A stretch of 53,159 bases of DNA from an uncultured Erysipelotrichaceae bacterium. Its GTDB lineage: Bacteria > Bacillota_I > Bacilli_A > Erysipelotrichales > Erysipelotrichaceae. The stretch is taken from NCBI GenBank assembly GCA_927435855.1, contig CAKMJZ010000008.1, forward strand, positions 1 to 53,159, in the 5' to 3' direction. Shown here piece after piece: positions 1 through 7,828 of this stretch. The notes under the pieces are model-generated. The model was not told the DNA's origin. It saw nothing but the letters and a program-made list of their open reading frames with translations, and made no database searches. Made by a program: the position numbers and the translations under genes. Numbering within the stretch: position 1 is the stretch's first letter; every line of letters begins with the position of its first letter.

Positions 1-1072
1 AAACTAATGCTTTTTCAGAATACAGAGCACCATCATAAACGCGGAATGTGAAGCTGTCAGAAACAGTTTCCGAACCATCGTGAATATAAGTGAAGGTTCC
101 ATCCGCATTGATTGTTAGCGAACCATACATTGGTTGATCAACTACGGAGAATGTTAATACATCATCTTCAGCATCACTGCCTGTCAGCGTACCGTTATGG
201 GTCGCGCCTTCATCCAATATGAATGCTCCTGGATTCGCTACCGGAGCTTCGTTGACCGGAGTGATTGTAATAGAAACTAATGCTTTTTCAGAATACAGAG
301 CACCATCATAAACGCGGAATGTGAAGCTGTCAGAAACAGTTTCCGAACCGTCGTGAATATAAGTGAAGGTTCCATCCGCATTGATTGTTAACGAACCAAA
401 CAATGGTTGATCAACTACGGAGAATGTTAATGCATCATCTTCAGCATCACTGCCTGTCAGCGTACCGTTTTCAGTGCCGCCTTCAGCAACTGTGAATGCA
501 TCTGGATCAGCTACCGGAGCATCATTAACCGGATTGATTGTCACAGTAACTGGAGCATTATTGGAATATAAATTTCCATCGAATACTCTGAATGTGAAAC
601 TGTCAGAAATGGTTTCTGAACCACTATGGATATAAGTAAATGTGCCGTTGGAATTGATTACTACGGTGCCATTTACTGGTTGAGTTACAACTGCGAATGT
701 CAATACATCATTTTCTGGATCACTGCCTGTCAGCGTACCGTTATAGGTTGCGCCTTCATTGACTGTGAACGAATAAGGATTTGCAACTGGAGCATCATTG
801 ATCGGATTAACCGTAATGCTTACAGTCGCTGCCGATGAATAGACTAATCCATCAAATACTCTAAACGTGAAACTATCTGATAGAGTTTCTGAGCCATTGT
901 GAATATAAGTGAAGGTTCCATTGGCATTAACTGTCAACGAGCCATTAGATGGTCCTGCAACTTCAAAGAACGAAAGGGTTTGACCATCAGGATCACTACC
1001 GGTCAATTGACCATTATAAGTAGCACCTTCATTTACTGAGAAGGATTTCGGATCTGCTACAGGAGCAGAGTT
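1..1072 (-). repeat. 273-bp in-frame tandem repeats (91 aa), three complete units plus one partial
   Basis: Unit borders fall at 1072-800, 799-527, 526-254 and 253-1 (cut by the window edge). The period is exactly 273 bases in all cases. The last two units are nearly identical over 1-196 and 274-469 (about five mismatches) and then diverge, while the first two units are clearly older. This is a coding repeat, not CRISPR or a mobile element. Confidence 0.92.
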
Positions 1073-1876
1073 GAGCGTACGTACAGTCACTTGCGCTTGA
1101 CTTGTCAATACGGCCGGATCATGATGCTCAAGTGTGTTGGAAGTAACTATATTGTTAACAAGTACATCCCCTAAAGCACCCGCGTTAAACGAACGGATAT
1201 ATTGAACTGAACCGGTTTCCGAGAACACCCACGGACCACCAGCTCCAGACCAAGAATCTGTTACAGTCAGCGTTTCATTAAATACACTTGTCGGCGTGTT
1301 TTTAAAATTAATCGCCGCTTGTGTACCTGAAATTTTAATATTACCAACATTTACTGTGTTGTCCAACTCGACAGCAACCTTCAGAGGTGTAATGCTTCCG
1401 ACATCACCTAGTACCTCGAATGATGTTGTGTATTCTTTAGTAAACGGAACTCCAGCTACTACAACAAGATCATTTTCAACAGTTTCTGTAACATGTACAA
1501 AAGAACCGCTAGGATTCTGAATACTTGTAACGATATCTGTTGTGATATTGCCAGGACCTAAGTTAACCAAAGTAACATTGTAAGTTAAACTAAAAGTAGA
1601 TGTCTGTGTTTTTACAACACTAACCGTATACGTAACATTTGCTGAACCGCCGGCAGCCAACTCAAGCAGAGTCGGTGAAGCTGTTTTGCTTAGTGTCCAT
1701 TCATACACGATATTGTAATCAGGTGTGACAGTAAACTTGTCAACTGAAAGTTCAACATTTGATCCTTCAACTGGTTTTGCAGCAAACACATCCAATTTAA
1801 TCGGTGAGAACGATGTACCAAACGCAAACACAAACAATGACATTATGATAAGCGTTCGTCTGATAAATTTGTTCAT
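1..1876 (-). CDS. Secreted repeat adhesin with tandem cadherin/Ig-like domains (3' end outside window)
   Basis: The minus-strand frame is open from the ATG at 1874-1876 to the left edge, so at least 625 residues are visible and the C-terminus is missing. AAAGGAG lies just upstream of the start. Residues 1-33 look like a Sec signal peptide: Lys/Arg start, a hydrophobic core (LIIMSLFVFAFG), and a VFAA cleavage area. Residues about 35-268 resemble the DUF11-type surface beta-domain (EWTLSKTASPT, AGGSANVTYTVSV). From residue 269 a 91-residue unit repeats, each starting N-(S/D/E)-APVA-(D/N)-P and containing NGxLTGSD, NGTFTYIHxGSET and DSFTFRVxDG; this is the bacterial cadherin-like/tandem-95 Ig fold. 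The gene is probably co-transcribed with the small membrane protein 39 bases upstream. Role: extracellular or wall-associated adhesion (inference). The anchor cannot be seen. Confidence 0.88.
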   Translation of the reverse strand, partial: MNKFIRRTLIIMSLFVFAFGTSFSPIKLDVFAAKPVEGSNVELSVDKFTVTPDYNIVYEWTLSKTASPTLLELAAGGSANVTYTVSVVKTQTSTFSLTYNVTLVNLGPGNITTDIVTSIQNPSGSFVHVTETVENDLVVVAGVPFTKEYTTSFEVLGDVGSITPLKVAVELDNTVNVGNIKISGTQAAINFKNTPTSVFNETLTVTDSWSGAGGPWVFSETGSVQYIRSFNAGALGDVLVNNIVTSNTLEHHDPAVLTSQAQVTVRTLNSAPVADPKSFSVNEGATYNGQLTGSDPDGQTLSFFEVAGPSNGSLTVNANGTFTYIHNGSETLSDSFTFRVFDGLVYSSAATVSITVNPINDAPVANPYSFTVNEGATYNGTLTGSDPENDVLTFAVVTQPVNGTVVINSNGTFTYIHSGSETISDSFTFRVFDGNLYSNNAPVTVTINPVNDAPVADPDAFTVAEGGTENGTLTGSDAEDDALTFSVVDQPLFGSLTINADGTFTYIHDGSETVSDSFTFRVYDGALYSEKALVSITITPVNEAPVANPGAFILDEGATHNGTLTGSDAEDDVLTFSVVDQPMYGSLTINADGTFTYIHDGSETVSDSFTFRVYDGALYSEKALV

Positions 1877-1915
1877 AAATTTCTCCTTTCAAAAGTTTAG
1901 AACAATATGGGATAG

Positions 1916-2344
1916 CTACCTGGAAACCTGATAAGCTGTGTGATGACTCCCAATGATCCACTCAACTTCAGCATCGCTTTTTACAATCGTTTTAAACGCT
2001 GCGGGGTGATGCCCTTTTTCAAATACATTCGGTAACGACCTTCCGACTAGGATAGCAGCACCCTTTTTTACTCTCAAACTGCTTTCCTGTGGATTAAGCC
2101 GTATGACCGATGAGGTTGGATTGATATAACCCCAAGTAATACAATAAGTTCCATCTTCACTCTCTTCAACACATTCAATGGTTCCAAAGACTTTCTTGTG
2201 TCGCCTTAGTAACAGCCAAGCAGAAGTCAACAGAATGAATGTTCCGAAAATCCAGACCCAAGCATCATCAAATTTAGATAACTGGAACTGTGTGAGGACA
2301 TAATCAACTACGATTAGGGATAGAACAATTATTGAATTCGTCAT
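1916..2344 (-). CDS. Small membrane protein with an extracellular WGY-type surface module
   Basis: This is a 142-residue protein. Residues about 4-19 and 31-46 are hydrophobic and likely cross the membrane. The remainder (about 52-142) reads like a beta module often seen in bacterial secreted surface proteins: a Cys-(8-10)-DGTY start, a WGYINP motif, an FEKGHH motif, and an end of the form AF-x3-V...VEWIIGS. I know this pattern from repeat-rich adhesins, where it is usually written as (W/F)GYxNP ... FxPGxH ... VWTLxG; the match is by eye. GGGGG lies 6-8 bases before the ATG. It is the first gene after the SARP-like promoter and sits directly upstream of the adhesin, which suggests a partner or anchor for it. 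Function unknown. Confidence 0.72.
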   Translation of the reverse strand: MTNSIIVLSLIVVDYVLTQFQLSKFDDAWVWIFGTFILLTSAWLLLRRHKKVFGTIECVEESEDGTYCITWGYINPTSSVIRLNPQESSLRVKKGAAILVGRSLPNVFEKGHHPAAFKTIVKSDAEVEWIIGSHHTAYQVSR

Positions 2345-2378
2345 ATATACCCCCTTCGCAAAGTTACTTCTTGACTAT

Positions 2379-2414
2379 ATTATGAAAAAAACCGGTTAGT
2401 TATCGGTTAGTTAT
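2379..2414 (-). promoter_or_regulatory. Candidate SARP-type operator and promoter: two 11-bp direct repeats 8 nt from a -10 box
   Basis: On the minus strand ATAACTAACCG occurs twice back to back (2404-2414 and 2393-2403). Exactly 8 bases separate the second copy from CATAAT (2379-2384), a plausible -10. There is no recognisable -35. Direct repeats on an 11-bp period with the last repeat 8 bases from -10 is the known geometry of Streptomyces SARP activator sites. The gene next door encodes a SARP-like protein. Confidence 0.6.
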
Positions 2415-2422
2415 TCACAAAT

Positions 2423-2447
2423 AAAAAAAATCGTAGATTCTACGATT
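2423..2447 (-). terminator. Rho-independent terminator of the BTAD regulator gene
   Basis: A 9-bp stem (AAATCGTAG / CTACGATTT on the minus strand) with a 3-base loop is followed by a T run. The regulator's stop codon lies at the edge of the stem. Confidence 0.85.
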
Positions 2448-3634
2448 TAATTATTACGGCTAAGCTTTGATATATGGTAGTGTATTCTAGCCAACTTTCG
2501 ATCTGTATTTTTATAAAAGGCTTGTTGAATTCGACTGGAAATCATATGCGCATTTTCCTCAGTTTTACATGGTAGAAGTAAAATGAACTGAGAGACATTC
2601 ATACGGGCAAATACATCTCCTTTTCGTAAAGACACGCCAATCGCCGTTTTTAAACGCTCCAACATTTTGGAAACTACATAATCATTTTCCGAACAATTTA
2701 AATCAAACAACATCACATAGGATTGCTCATCAGTTCTCTCACTGCTACGCAGCGCAATTTGATACAAACGCTTAAATACTTCATACTCACAATATAATGC
2801 TCCTTGAAATTCTGAATTATCATTTAGATTATTCATCAATTCTGAAATATCCAAAGTTTCAAGCTCTTCCTTTGCAATAATAAAATTATACAGATTTTTG
2901 GTTCTGAGGGATAACTGCAAATTAAACTCCTTATAGAACTGTTTGCTTAGATTCTCATAATAATCAATCGCTTTGCGATATTGAGCACTAAGTACCAAAG
3001 CGTTTAAATAATAGTAGTGAAACTCCTCATTAAACGGTTCCATCTTAAGAGCATTTTGAGCCAAATCCATGACTTGATCATATTGTTTTTCTAACTCGAA
3101 CTCATTTAGTAAAAAAAGCAGACTGCGATTGTATAACCCAAAGTAATACTCCCTTATCGGAACAGTCCACATCAAATGTGCACTGTTAATCAAAAAAGGC
3201 TGTTTAATAAATGTAGATAGTTGATTAAGCAGTTCCCTTTTTTCAATGATTGACACAGATTTATTATTGGCAAGACGCCATAAACGATCAACTTCTTCTG
3301 TATCGACAAGCATCGCAATGTCAGGATTGATCCCATAACCATTTCTGGTAGTTACAATTAAATCCAAATCTTTAAACATTGGTTGCAAGCTTAACAATTG
3401 ACGCAATTTATGTACAGCAAACTTTAAAGCACTTGAAGGATTTTCACTGTCATTCCACAGTAAATCTATCAACTGCTCTTTTGTTAAAGGGTTCAGTCGG
3501 TAATAAAGCGAAATCTCAAAAAACTGCTTTAGATTCTTTCCTAAATAAAGCAGTGGTTGATTGATCTCATCTCCATACGATAGCGTTAATTCACCAAACA
3601 ATCGAACTTCTAAATGAGGATTTGTCTTCTCCAA
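2447..3634 (-). CDS. SARP/BTAD-family transcriptional regulator with degenerate GGDEF-like C-terminus
   Basis: This is a 395-residue protein. Residues about 8-105 form an OmpR-like winged helix of the AfsR/SARP type (LFGELTLSYGD, a KEQLIDLLW motif, ALKFAVHKLRQLL). Residues about 115-255 are helical and TPR-like, as in the bacterial transcriptional activation domain (PFNEEFHYYYLNALVLSAQ, RKAIDYYENL). Residues about 275-380 resemble a GGDEF fold, including RKGDVFARMNVSQFILLLP, where NVSQF replaces GGDEF, so no cyclase activity is expected. The start is TTG (3632-3634) behind TTAGGGGGG; no ATG fits as well. It has its own strong promoter and terminator. By position and by the adjacent direct repeats it probably activates the membrane-protein/adhesin operon; that link is inference. 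Confidence 0.82.
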   Translation of the reverse strand: MEKTNPHLEVRLFGELTLSYGDEINQPLLYLGKNLKQFFEISLYYRLNPLTKEQLIDLLWNDSENPSSALKFAVHKLRQLLSLQPMFKDLDLIVTTRNGYGINPDIAMLVDTEEVDRLWRLANNKSVSIIEKRELLNQLSTFIKQPFLINSAHLMWTVPIREYYFGLYNRSLLFLLNEFELEKQYDQVMDLAQNALKMEPFNEEFHYYYLNALVLSAQYRKAIDYYENLSKQFYKEFNLQLSLRTKNLYNFIIAKEELETLDISELMNNLNDNSEFQGALYCEYEVFKRLYQIALRSSERTDEQSYVMLFDLNCSENDYVVSKMLERLKTAIGVSLRKGDVFARMNVSQFILLLPCKTEENAHMISSRIQQAFYKNTDRKLARIHYHISKLSRNN

Positions 3635-3666
3635 TTTAAACCCCCCTAACTAATCATTCTATGCAG

Positions 3667-3696
3667 ATTATACAATAGTCAACCTAACAATGTCAA
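3667..3696 (-). promoter_or_regulatory. Sigma-A promoter of the BTAD regulator
   Basis: TTGACA (3691-3696) and TATAAT (3667-3672) are both perfect, with an 18-base spacer, 33 bases before the TTG start. Confidence 0.85.
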
Positions 3697-3707
3697 AATT
3701 AAGACAT

Positions 3708-3733
3708 AAAAAAATCACAATTACTTGTGATTT
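3708..3733 (-). terminator. Terminator of the MBL hydrolase gene
   Basis: A 9-bp stem (AAATCACAA / TTGTGATTT) with a GTAA loop is followed by a T run on the minus strand. The gene's stop codon lies in the hairpin. Confidence 0.88.
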
Positions 3734-4344
3734 CTCTTTAAGGATAAAATAAACGGATTTGTTGACTTTTCAGCTTTTAAATCAGTTAATGCACCATGTC
3801 CTGGATAAACCGCAATTTCACCATCGAGGGAACTAATAAATTTCAGAGATTCCATCATATTATAAGAGTTACCTCTATACAAATCGGTTCTTCCGATACT
3901 GTTTTTAAAAAGTAAATCGCCAGTGAACAAAGATTGATCAATCAGATAACTGACAGATCCAGGACTGTGCCCAGGTGTGTGAAAAACATTGATTTTAAAC
4001 GGACCTATCTGAAGGTATGGTTTATCAAAGGCATGTACATGTTGATCACAAGTAACATTGCGATGATCGCTATAATTTTTCTGCGGATCATAAAGCAACT
4101 CCTCATCCTCAATATGAACATAAATCTCGACATTATAGTGCTTTGCCAATTCTTCTGCGGCAGCAAAATGGTCGAAATGACCGTGTGTCAGTAAAATAGC
4201 CAAAACCTTAGACGTAGTTGGAATTCTGCTAATCAAAAAATCAGGTTTGCTACCTGGATCAACAATCATATACTGATTGTCTTTAGATACTAAATAACTG
4301 TTCGCCTGATAGACTCCTAACGGAAATGTTTCAATTTTCATCAT
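3721..4344 (-). CDS. MBL-fold hydrolase, glyoxalase II-like (YqgX family)
   Basis: This is a 207-residue metallo-beta-lactamase-fold protein. The metal ligands are intact: THGHFDH at 53-59, HTPGHS around His122/His126, FTGD with Asp143, and YPGHG near 180. Size and motifs fit the YqgX/GloB-like group, thought to hydrolyse thioesters such as lactoylglutathione-type substrates; the true substrate is unknown. The start has two consecutive ATGs (4342-4344 and 4339-4341) and no clear ribosome binding site, because the L33 terminator ends only about 8 bases upstream. Expression would need read-through from rpmG or a leaderless-like start. It is followed by its own terminator. Confidence 0.85.
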   Translation of the reverse strand: MMKIETFPLGVYQANSYLVSKDNQYMIVDPGSKPDFLISRIPTTSKVLAILLTHGHFDHFAAAEELAKHYNVEIYVHIEDEELLYDPQKNYSDHRNVTCDQHVHAFDKPYLQIGPFKINVFHTPGHSPGSVSYLIDQSLFTGDLLFKNSIGRTDLYRGNSYNMMESLKFISSLDGEIAVYPGHGALTDLKAEKSTNPFILSLKRNHK

Positions 4345-4352
4345 GTTTTACG

Positions 4353-4372
4353 AAAAAAAGCCCTGAGGCTTT
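4353..4372 (-). terminator. Terminator of rpmG
   Basis: A 6-bp stem (AAAGCC / GGCTTT) with a TCAG loop is followed by a T run, directly after the rpmG stop and just before the MBL gene start. Confidence 0.85.
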
Positions 4373-4373
4373 C

Positions 4374-4523
4374 TTACTTTTTCTCCTTATGAGCAGTCTT
4401 TTTATTACAACGAGGGCAATATTTGTTCACTGTCATACGCTCCGGATGTTTACGTTTGTTACGAGTACCGATGTAGTTTTCTTCCCCACACACAGAACAC
4501 TTGTAAGTGATGTTATCTCTCAT
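4374..4523 (-). CDS. rpmG: 50S ribosomal protein L33
   Basis: This 49-residue protein reads MRDNITYKCSVCGEENYIG at its start and ends in a Lys-rich tail. Two CxxC pairs (CSVC and CPRC) mark it as the zinc-binding C+ form of L33. L33 sits near the E site of the large ribosomal subunit. The start is preceded by CAGGAGGTCG with good spacing. A probable -10 (TATACT) lies upstream, between this gene and the PBP. Bacteria with a C+ L33 often carry a second zinc-independent copy elsewhere; none is in this window. Confidence 0.95.
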   Translation of the reverse strand: MRDNITYKCSVCGEENYIGTRNKRKHPERMTVNKYCPRCNKKTAHKEKK

Positions 4524-4580
4524 GAGTCGACCTCCTGTTTATGCTAGGTTAGTATATCATACTGAAAAATAAAATACTAG

Positions 4581-6638
4581 TTATTCGTATCGATATTTAA
4601 GAATTTCTGCTGCAATTTGAAGGCATATATTGGTTTGTTGTTTATCATTCCAAGCATTGGGAACAGCACAAGCAAAAGCGACTTCCGGATTGTTATATGG
4701 CGCATATCCGACCAATGAAGAATTTGGTGAAGAGTATCCGTCCAGTGTCACCGATTCAGCTGTACCGGTTTTAGCTGCAACAGGAACTTTCAACACATTT
4801 AACTGTGATCGACATAAACCGTCGGTAACACACAATCGAAACCCCTGCTGAACTCGACGGATCGCAGAATCATTGCTCAAAACAGATAAAATTTCCGGAG
4901 AATTTTGATAGACCATAAAGTCCGTAGATGACTGATAAGCTTCTTTGACTGTACGCAACTTTAAACGAACTCCATTATTAGCAACCGTTGCCGCATATTG
5001 AGCCATTTGTACGGTGGTATAGGTATCATATTGCCCTATTGCAAAATCCAGTAAATGACCACCTAAATTGGCAGCGCCTTTATACCCTGTTTGCTCATTA
5101 GGCAAATCAATTAATGTGTTAGTCCCTAAGCCAAACTGACTGTAATAATTTCTCATAACATTAAAAGCGTTTAAATTAATCCGCAAAGGACCGTCATATT
5201 CATAATTAGCACCACCCAAACGCATGGCAATGTGAAACATATAAACATTACTGGACATTGACAAAGCTCCAAGATCATTCAACAATCCTAGATTACGATG
5301 AGACTTTTTCAGTTCGGTATCTCTTATCTTAATTGGCTCATCCCGAATGACTTCTCCTTCACGAATGACATTCTCAGCTAGTCCCATATAAACTGTAGCT
5401 CCTTTAATACTCGAACCTACGACCATGGCATCTGTATATGTCATTGTAGAGTCAACGATGTAGCCACTCGAAGTTCTGCGCACACCCAAAGCTACCAACA
5501 CATCCCCGGTTTGAGGTTCTGTAATAACAAAATACATCTTATCCATATATTTGCGATTAACATTGTTAATATTAGTTTCTAGAATCCGCTTTGCAACTTC
5601 CTCAGCATGCAACTGCCAACCTAAATCAAAAGTAGTAATAACATCGTAACCTTTAGAACCTTCGATTACCGTATTAAGTAATCCAATTCCTTCCGTATCA
5701 TAATTTAGACTGTATACTGATCGAGCCCCTCTAAGAACATCCTCATATTTTAACTCTATTCCAGATGTTCCAACGTTTTCATTTCTCGAATAATCCAAAG
5801 CCAAATATGAAATTAATCGCTCCGCCGGAAGTCCTTGTTGACTTGTCGAAACATTTCCCATAATGGTACGCAATGTTGAGCCCTGTGGATAATCCCTGCT
5901 CCAATTGATCGCAACATTGAATCCCCTATATAGATTAATATGCTCTATCAAATAAGCAACCTCAGTTTTTGATGCGTCTAATTTAATAACCTTCTCACGT
6001 CCGCCTGTTGGCATATCCATAGCTTGTTTAACAACAAAAGCCCTTCGGGTTTTATCATCAAAACGAACCAACATACTTTCTGTAATCCGATCGACTTTCA
6101 ATAAGTAAATATCATTGTCTGACAACTGACCTGCACGATAACTATCCCATTCATTATCATTAATAAGTCGAGTCGCCTCATCATTGTGTAACATGATAAA
6201 AAGATCTTTTAAGTCACGGATTCGCAGATTATCCATCGAAACTTCAAAATCTTCCGCAAAAAGATAAGCTAAATCCCATTTTTCACGATCAGTTACGCGT
6301 AAAGGGGGTAAATATGTAATGACTAACTGTTCACTGTTAGCAACTAATATCTCGCCGTAGCGGTCCTTTATCTCACCACGTGGAGTAGTTACCGTCTGAT
6401 AACGACGTGTATAGATTTCAAGGCGGTTTTGATAAAACTGCTGATCGACGACTTGTACTTGATAAAGTCTGAATAGCACGGTTGCCATTAAAACAATGAT
6501 GATAACACCGAAAATCTGAAGACGGAAAGTAACTGACTTTTGAATATCAGCTGGACGCGTCACTTGATCGATTTCACCATAGCGTATCGATGATGACTGA
6601 TTTTTTCTGAACCGATTAACCAAAGTTTTTTTATTCAT
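4581..6638 (-). CDS. Class B penicillin-binding protein (PBP2-like transpeptidase)
   Basis: From the ATG at 6636-6638 (AAAGGAAAG upstream) the protein has 685 residues; a longer in-frame start at 6722 would overlap the divergent ispG start and has no ribosome binding site. It has a short cytoplasmic N-terminus, one membrane helix (about 40-60), a PBP dimerisation region opening with TPRGEIKDRYG, and a transpeptidase domain. The active-site motifs are complete: SxxK at 409-412 (SSIK), SxN at 462-464 (SSN) and KTG at 623-625. It cross-links peptidoglycan on the outer face of the membrane. It could be the elongation (MrdA) or the division (FtsI) enzyme; no PASTA domains are present and I lean to MrdA. 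Confidence 0.9.
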   Translation of the reverse strand: MNKKTLVNRFRKNQSSSIRYGEIDQVTRPADIQKSVTFRLQIFGVIIIVLMATVLFRLYQVQVVDQQFYQNRLEIYTRRYQTVTTPRGEIKDRYGEILVANSEQLVITYLPPLRVTDREKWDLAYLFAEDFEVSMDNLRIRDLKDLFIMLHNDEATRLINDNEWDSYRAGQLSDNDIYLLKVDRITESMLVRFDDKTRRAFVVKQAMDMPTGGREKVIKLDASKTEVAYLIEHINLYRGFNVAINWSRDYPQGSTLRTIMGNVSTSQQGLPAERLISYLALDYSRNENVGTSGIELKYEDVLRGARSVYSLNYDTEGIGLLNTVIEGSKGYDVITTFDLGWQLHAEEVAKRILETNINNVNRKYMDKMYFVITEPQTGDVLVALGVRRTSSGYIVDSTMTYTDAMVVGSSIKGATVYMGLAENVIREGEVIRDEPIKIRDTELKKSHRNLGLLNDLGALSMSSNVYMFHIAMRLGGANYEYDGPLRINLNAFNVMRNYYSQFGLGTNTLIDLPNEQTGYKGAANLGGHLLDFAIGQYDTYTTVQMAQYAATVANNGVRLKLRTVKEAYQSSTDFMVYQNSPEILSVLSNDSAIRRVQQGFRLCVTDGLCRSQLNVLKVPVAAKTGTAESVTLDGYSSPNSSLVGYAPYNNPEVAFACAVPNAWNDKQQTNICLQIAAEILKYRYE

Positions 6639-6659
6639 AGTCACTTTCCTTTCTTCGCT

Positions 6660-6665
6660 ATTATA
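6660..6665 (-). promoter_or_regulatory. -10 box of the PBP gene
   Basis: A perfect TATAAT on the minus strand lies 21 bases before the start codon. The -35 region is poor, so activity is uncertain. Confidence 0.5.
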
Positions 6666-6693
6666 AACTATTTCACTCGAAATTGGTAATATA

Positions 6694-6702
6694 TGATATA
6701 AT
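6694..6702 (+). promoter_or_regulatory. Extended -10 promoter of ispG
   Basis: TGATATAAT is a perfect extended -10 (TGnTATAAT). No good -35 is seen. It is divergent from the PBP promoter. Confidence 0.6.
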
Positions 6703-6720
6703 TTTCGCTGAGGTGATCCC

Positions 6721-7791
6721 ATGTTTACACGACTACAAACACGCCCGATTTTTATCGGAAACCTTCAAATCGGCGGTCAAAACAAAGTCATAATTCAATC
6801 GATGACTAATACCAAAACCAAAGATATTGATGCCACTGTTCAACAAATACGACAGCTAGAAACCGCAGGATGCCAGTTGATCCGTGTAGCTGTTTTAGAT
6901 ATGGAAGACGCTTCTGCAATAAAGTCTATCGTCGAACAAATCTCGATTCCACTGTGCGCTGATATTCACTTTGATTACCGCTTAGCAATTGCATCTATTG
7001 AGAGTGGTGCTAAGAAAATTCGTCTTAATCCAGGAAATATTGACAATAAAGATCATATCCGACAAGTGGTCGAGGCTTGTAAGTCATATAAAATTCCCAT
7101 ACGTATCGGCATTAACAGTGGATCACTTGAAAAAAGGCTTCTAGAAAAATACGGTACTCCTTGTCCTAGCGCAATGATCGAATCTGCTCAAGGTCACATT
7201 GACATACTTAATGAGTTTGGATTTGATGATATTGCACTGTCATTTAAATCTTCCGATGTCAAAATGACTATTGATGCCTATCGTCTGGCTTCGAAAACAT
7301 TCCCCTACCCTTTACACTTAGGGGTAACAGAAGCAGGTACAGTTATTTACAGTGCTATCAAATCGTCAGCTGCTTTAGGCGCATTATTTGCGGACGATAT
7401 TGGGGATACGATCCGTATTTCTGTAAGTGATGAACCAATCGAAGAAATCAAGATAGCAAAGCAATTACTTCGCAGTTTCGATTTGATAAGCGACGTTCCT
7501 GACTTGATCAGCTGTCCGACATGCGGTAGGCTACAATATGACATGATCCCAGTCGTAAAAGAAATTGAAACATTTCTAGCTGATATCAAAAGTAACATCA
7601 CTGTTGCCATCATGGGATGTGCTGTCAACGGACCACAAGAAGCTTCAAGAGCAGATATCGGGATTGCCGGAGGTAAAGATGAAGCTTTGCTGTTTACAAA
7701 AGGGAAACTCATAAAAAAAGTCCCTCAACAATATCTCGTAGAAACATTGAAAGAGACAATAATAGCTATGATATCAATTAAACAACCATGA
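6721..7791 (+). CDS. ispG: 4-hydroxy-3-methylbut-2-en-1-yl diphosphate synthase
   Basis: This 356-residue enzyme catalyses the reductive step from MEcPP to HMBPP in the MEP isoprenoid pathway. The N-terminal TIM barrel begins with a (V)xIQSMTNTxTxD motif. The C-terminal Fe-S domain holds the three cluster cysteines (SCPTCGR at 264-270 and GCAVNGP from 299, with C265, C268 and C300), followed by Glu307 as the fourth ligand. The ATG is preceded by GAGGTGATCCC. It is a single-gene plus-strand unit with its own promoter and terminator, set among minus-strand genes. ispH lies 2.3 kb away, also alone on the plus strand. Confidence 0.97.
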   Translation: MFTRLQTRPIFIGNLQIGGQNKVIIQSMTNTKTKDIDATVQQIRQLETAGCQLIRVAVLDMEDASAIKSIVEQISIPLCADIHFDYRLAIASIESGAKKIRLNPGNIDNKDHIRQVVEACKSYKIPIRIGINSGSLEKRLLEKYGTPCPSAMIESAQGHIDILNEFGFDDIALSFKSSDVKMTIDAYRLASKTFPYPLHLGVTEAGTVIYSAIKSSAALGALFADDIGDTIRISVSDEPIEEIKIAKQLLRSFDLISDVPDLISCPTCGRLQYDMIPVVKEIETFLADIKSNITVAIMGCAVNGPQEASRADIGIAGGKDEALLFTKGKLIKKVPQQYLVETLKETIIAMISIKQP

Positions 7792-7804
7792 AAATGGTTT
7801 TTTT
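7784..7804 (+). terminator. Terminator of ispG
   Basis: An AACCAT / ATGGTT stem with a GAAA loop is followed by a T run; the stop codon lies in the hairpin. Confidence 0.8.
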
Positions 7805-7828
7805 CATATACAAAAATGAACAATATTT

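Noticed and set aside
1-1072. Regular repeats at the left edge as a CRISPR array
   Set aside because: The period is 273 bases, in frame, and each unit encodes an Ig/cadherin-like domain; there are no short repeats with unique spacers.
4581-6722. PBP start at 6720-6722
   Set aside because: It has no ribosome binding site and would run across the divergent promoters and into the ispG start; the ATG at 6638 has a good site.
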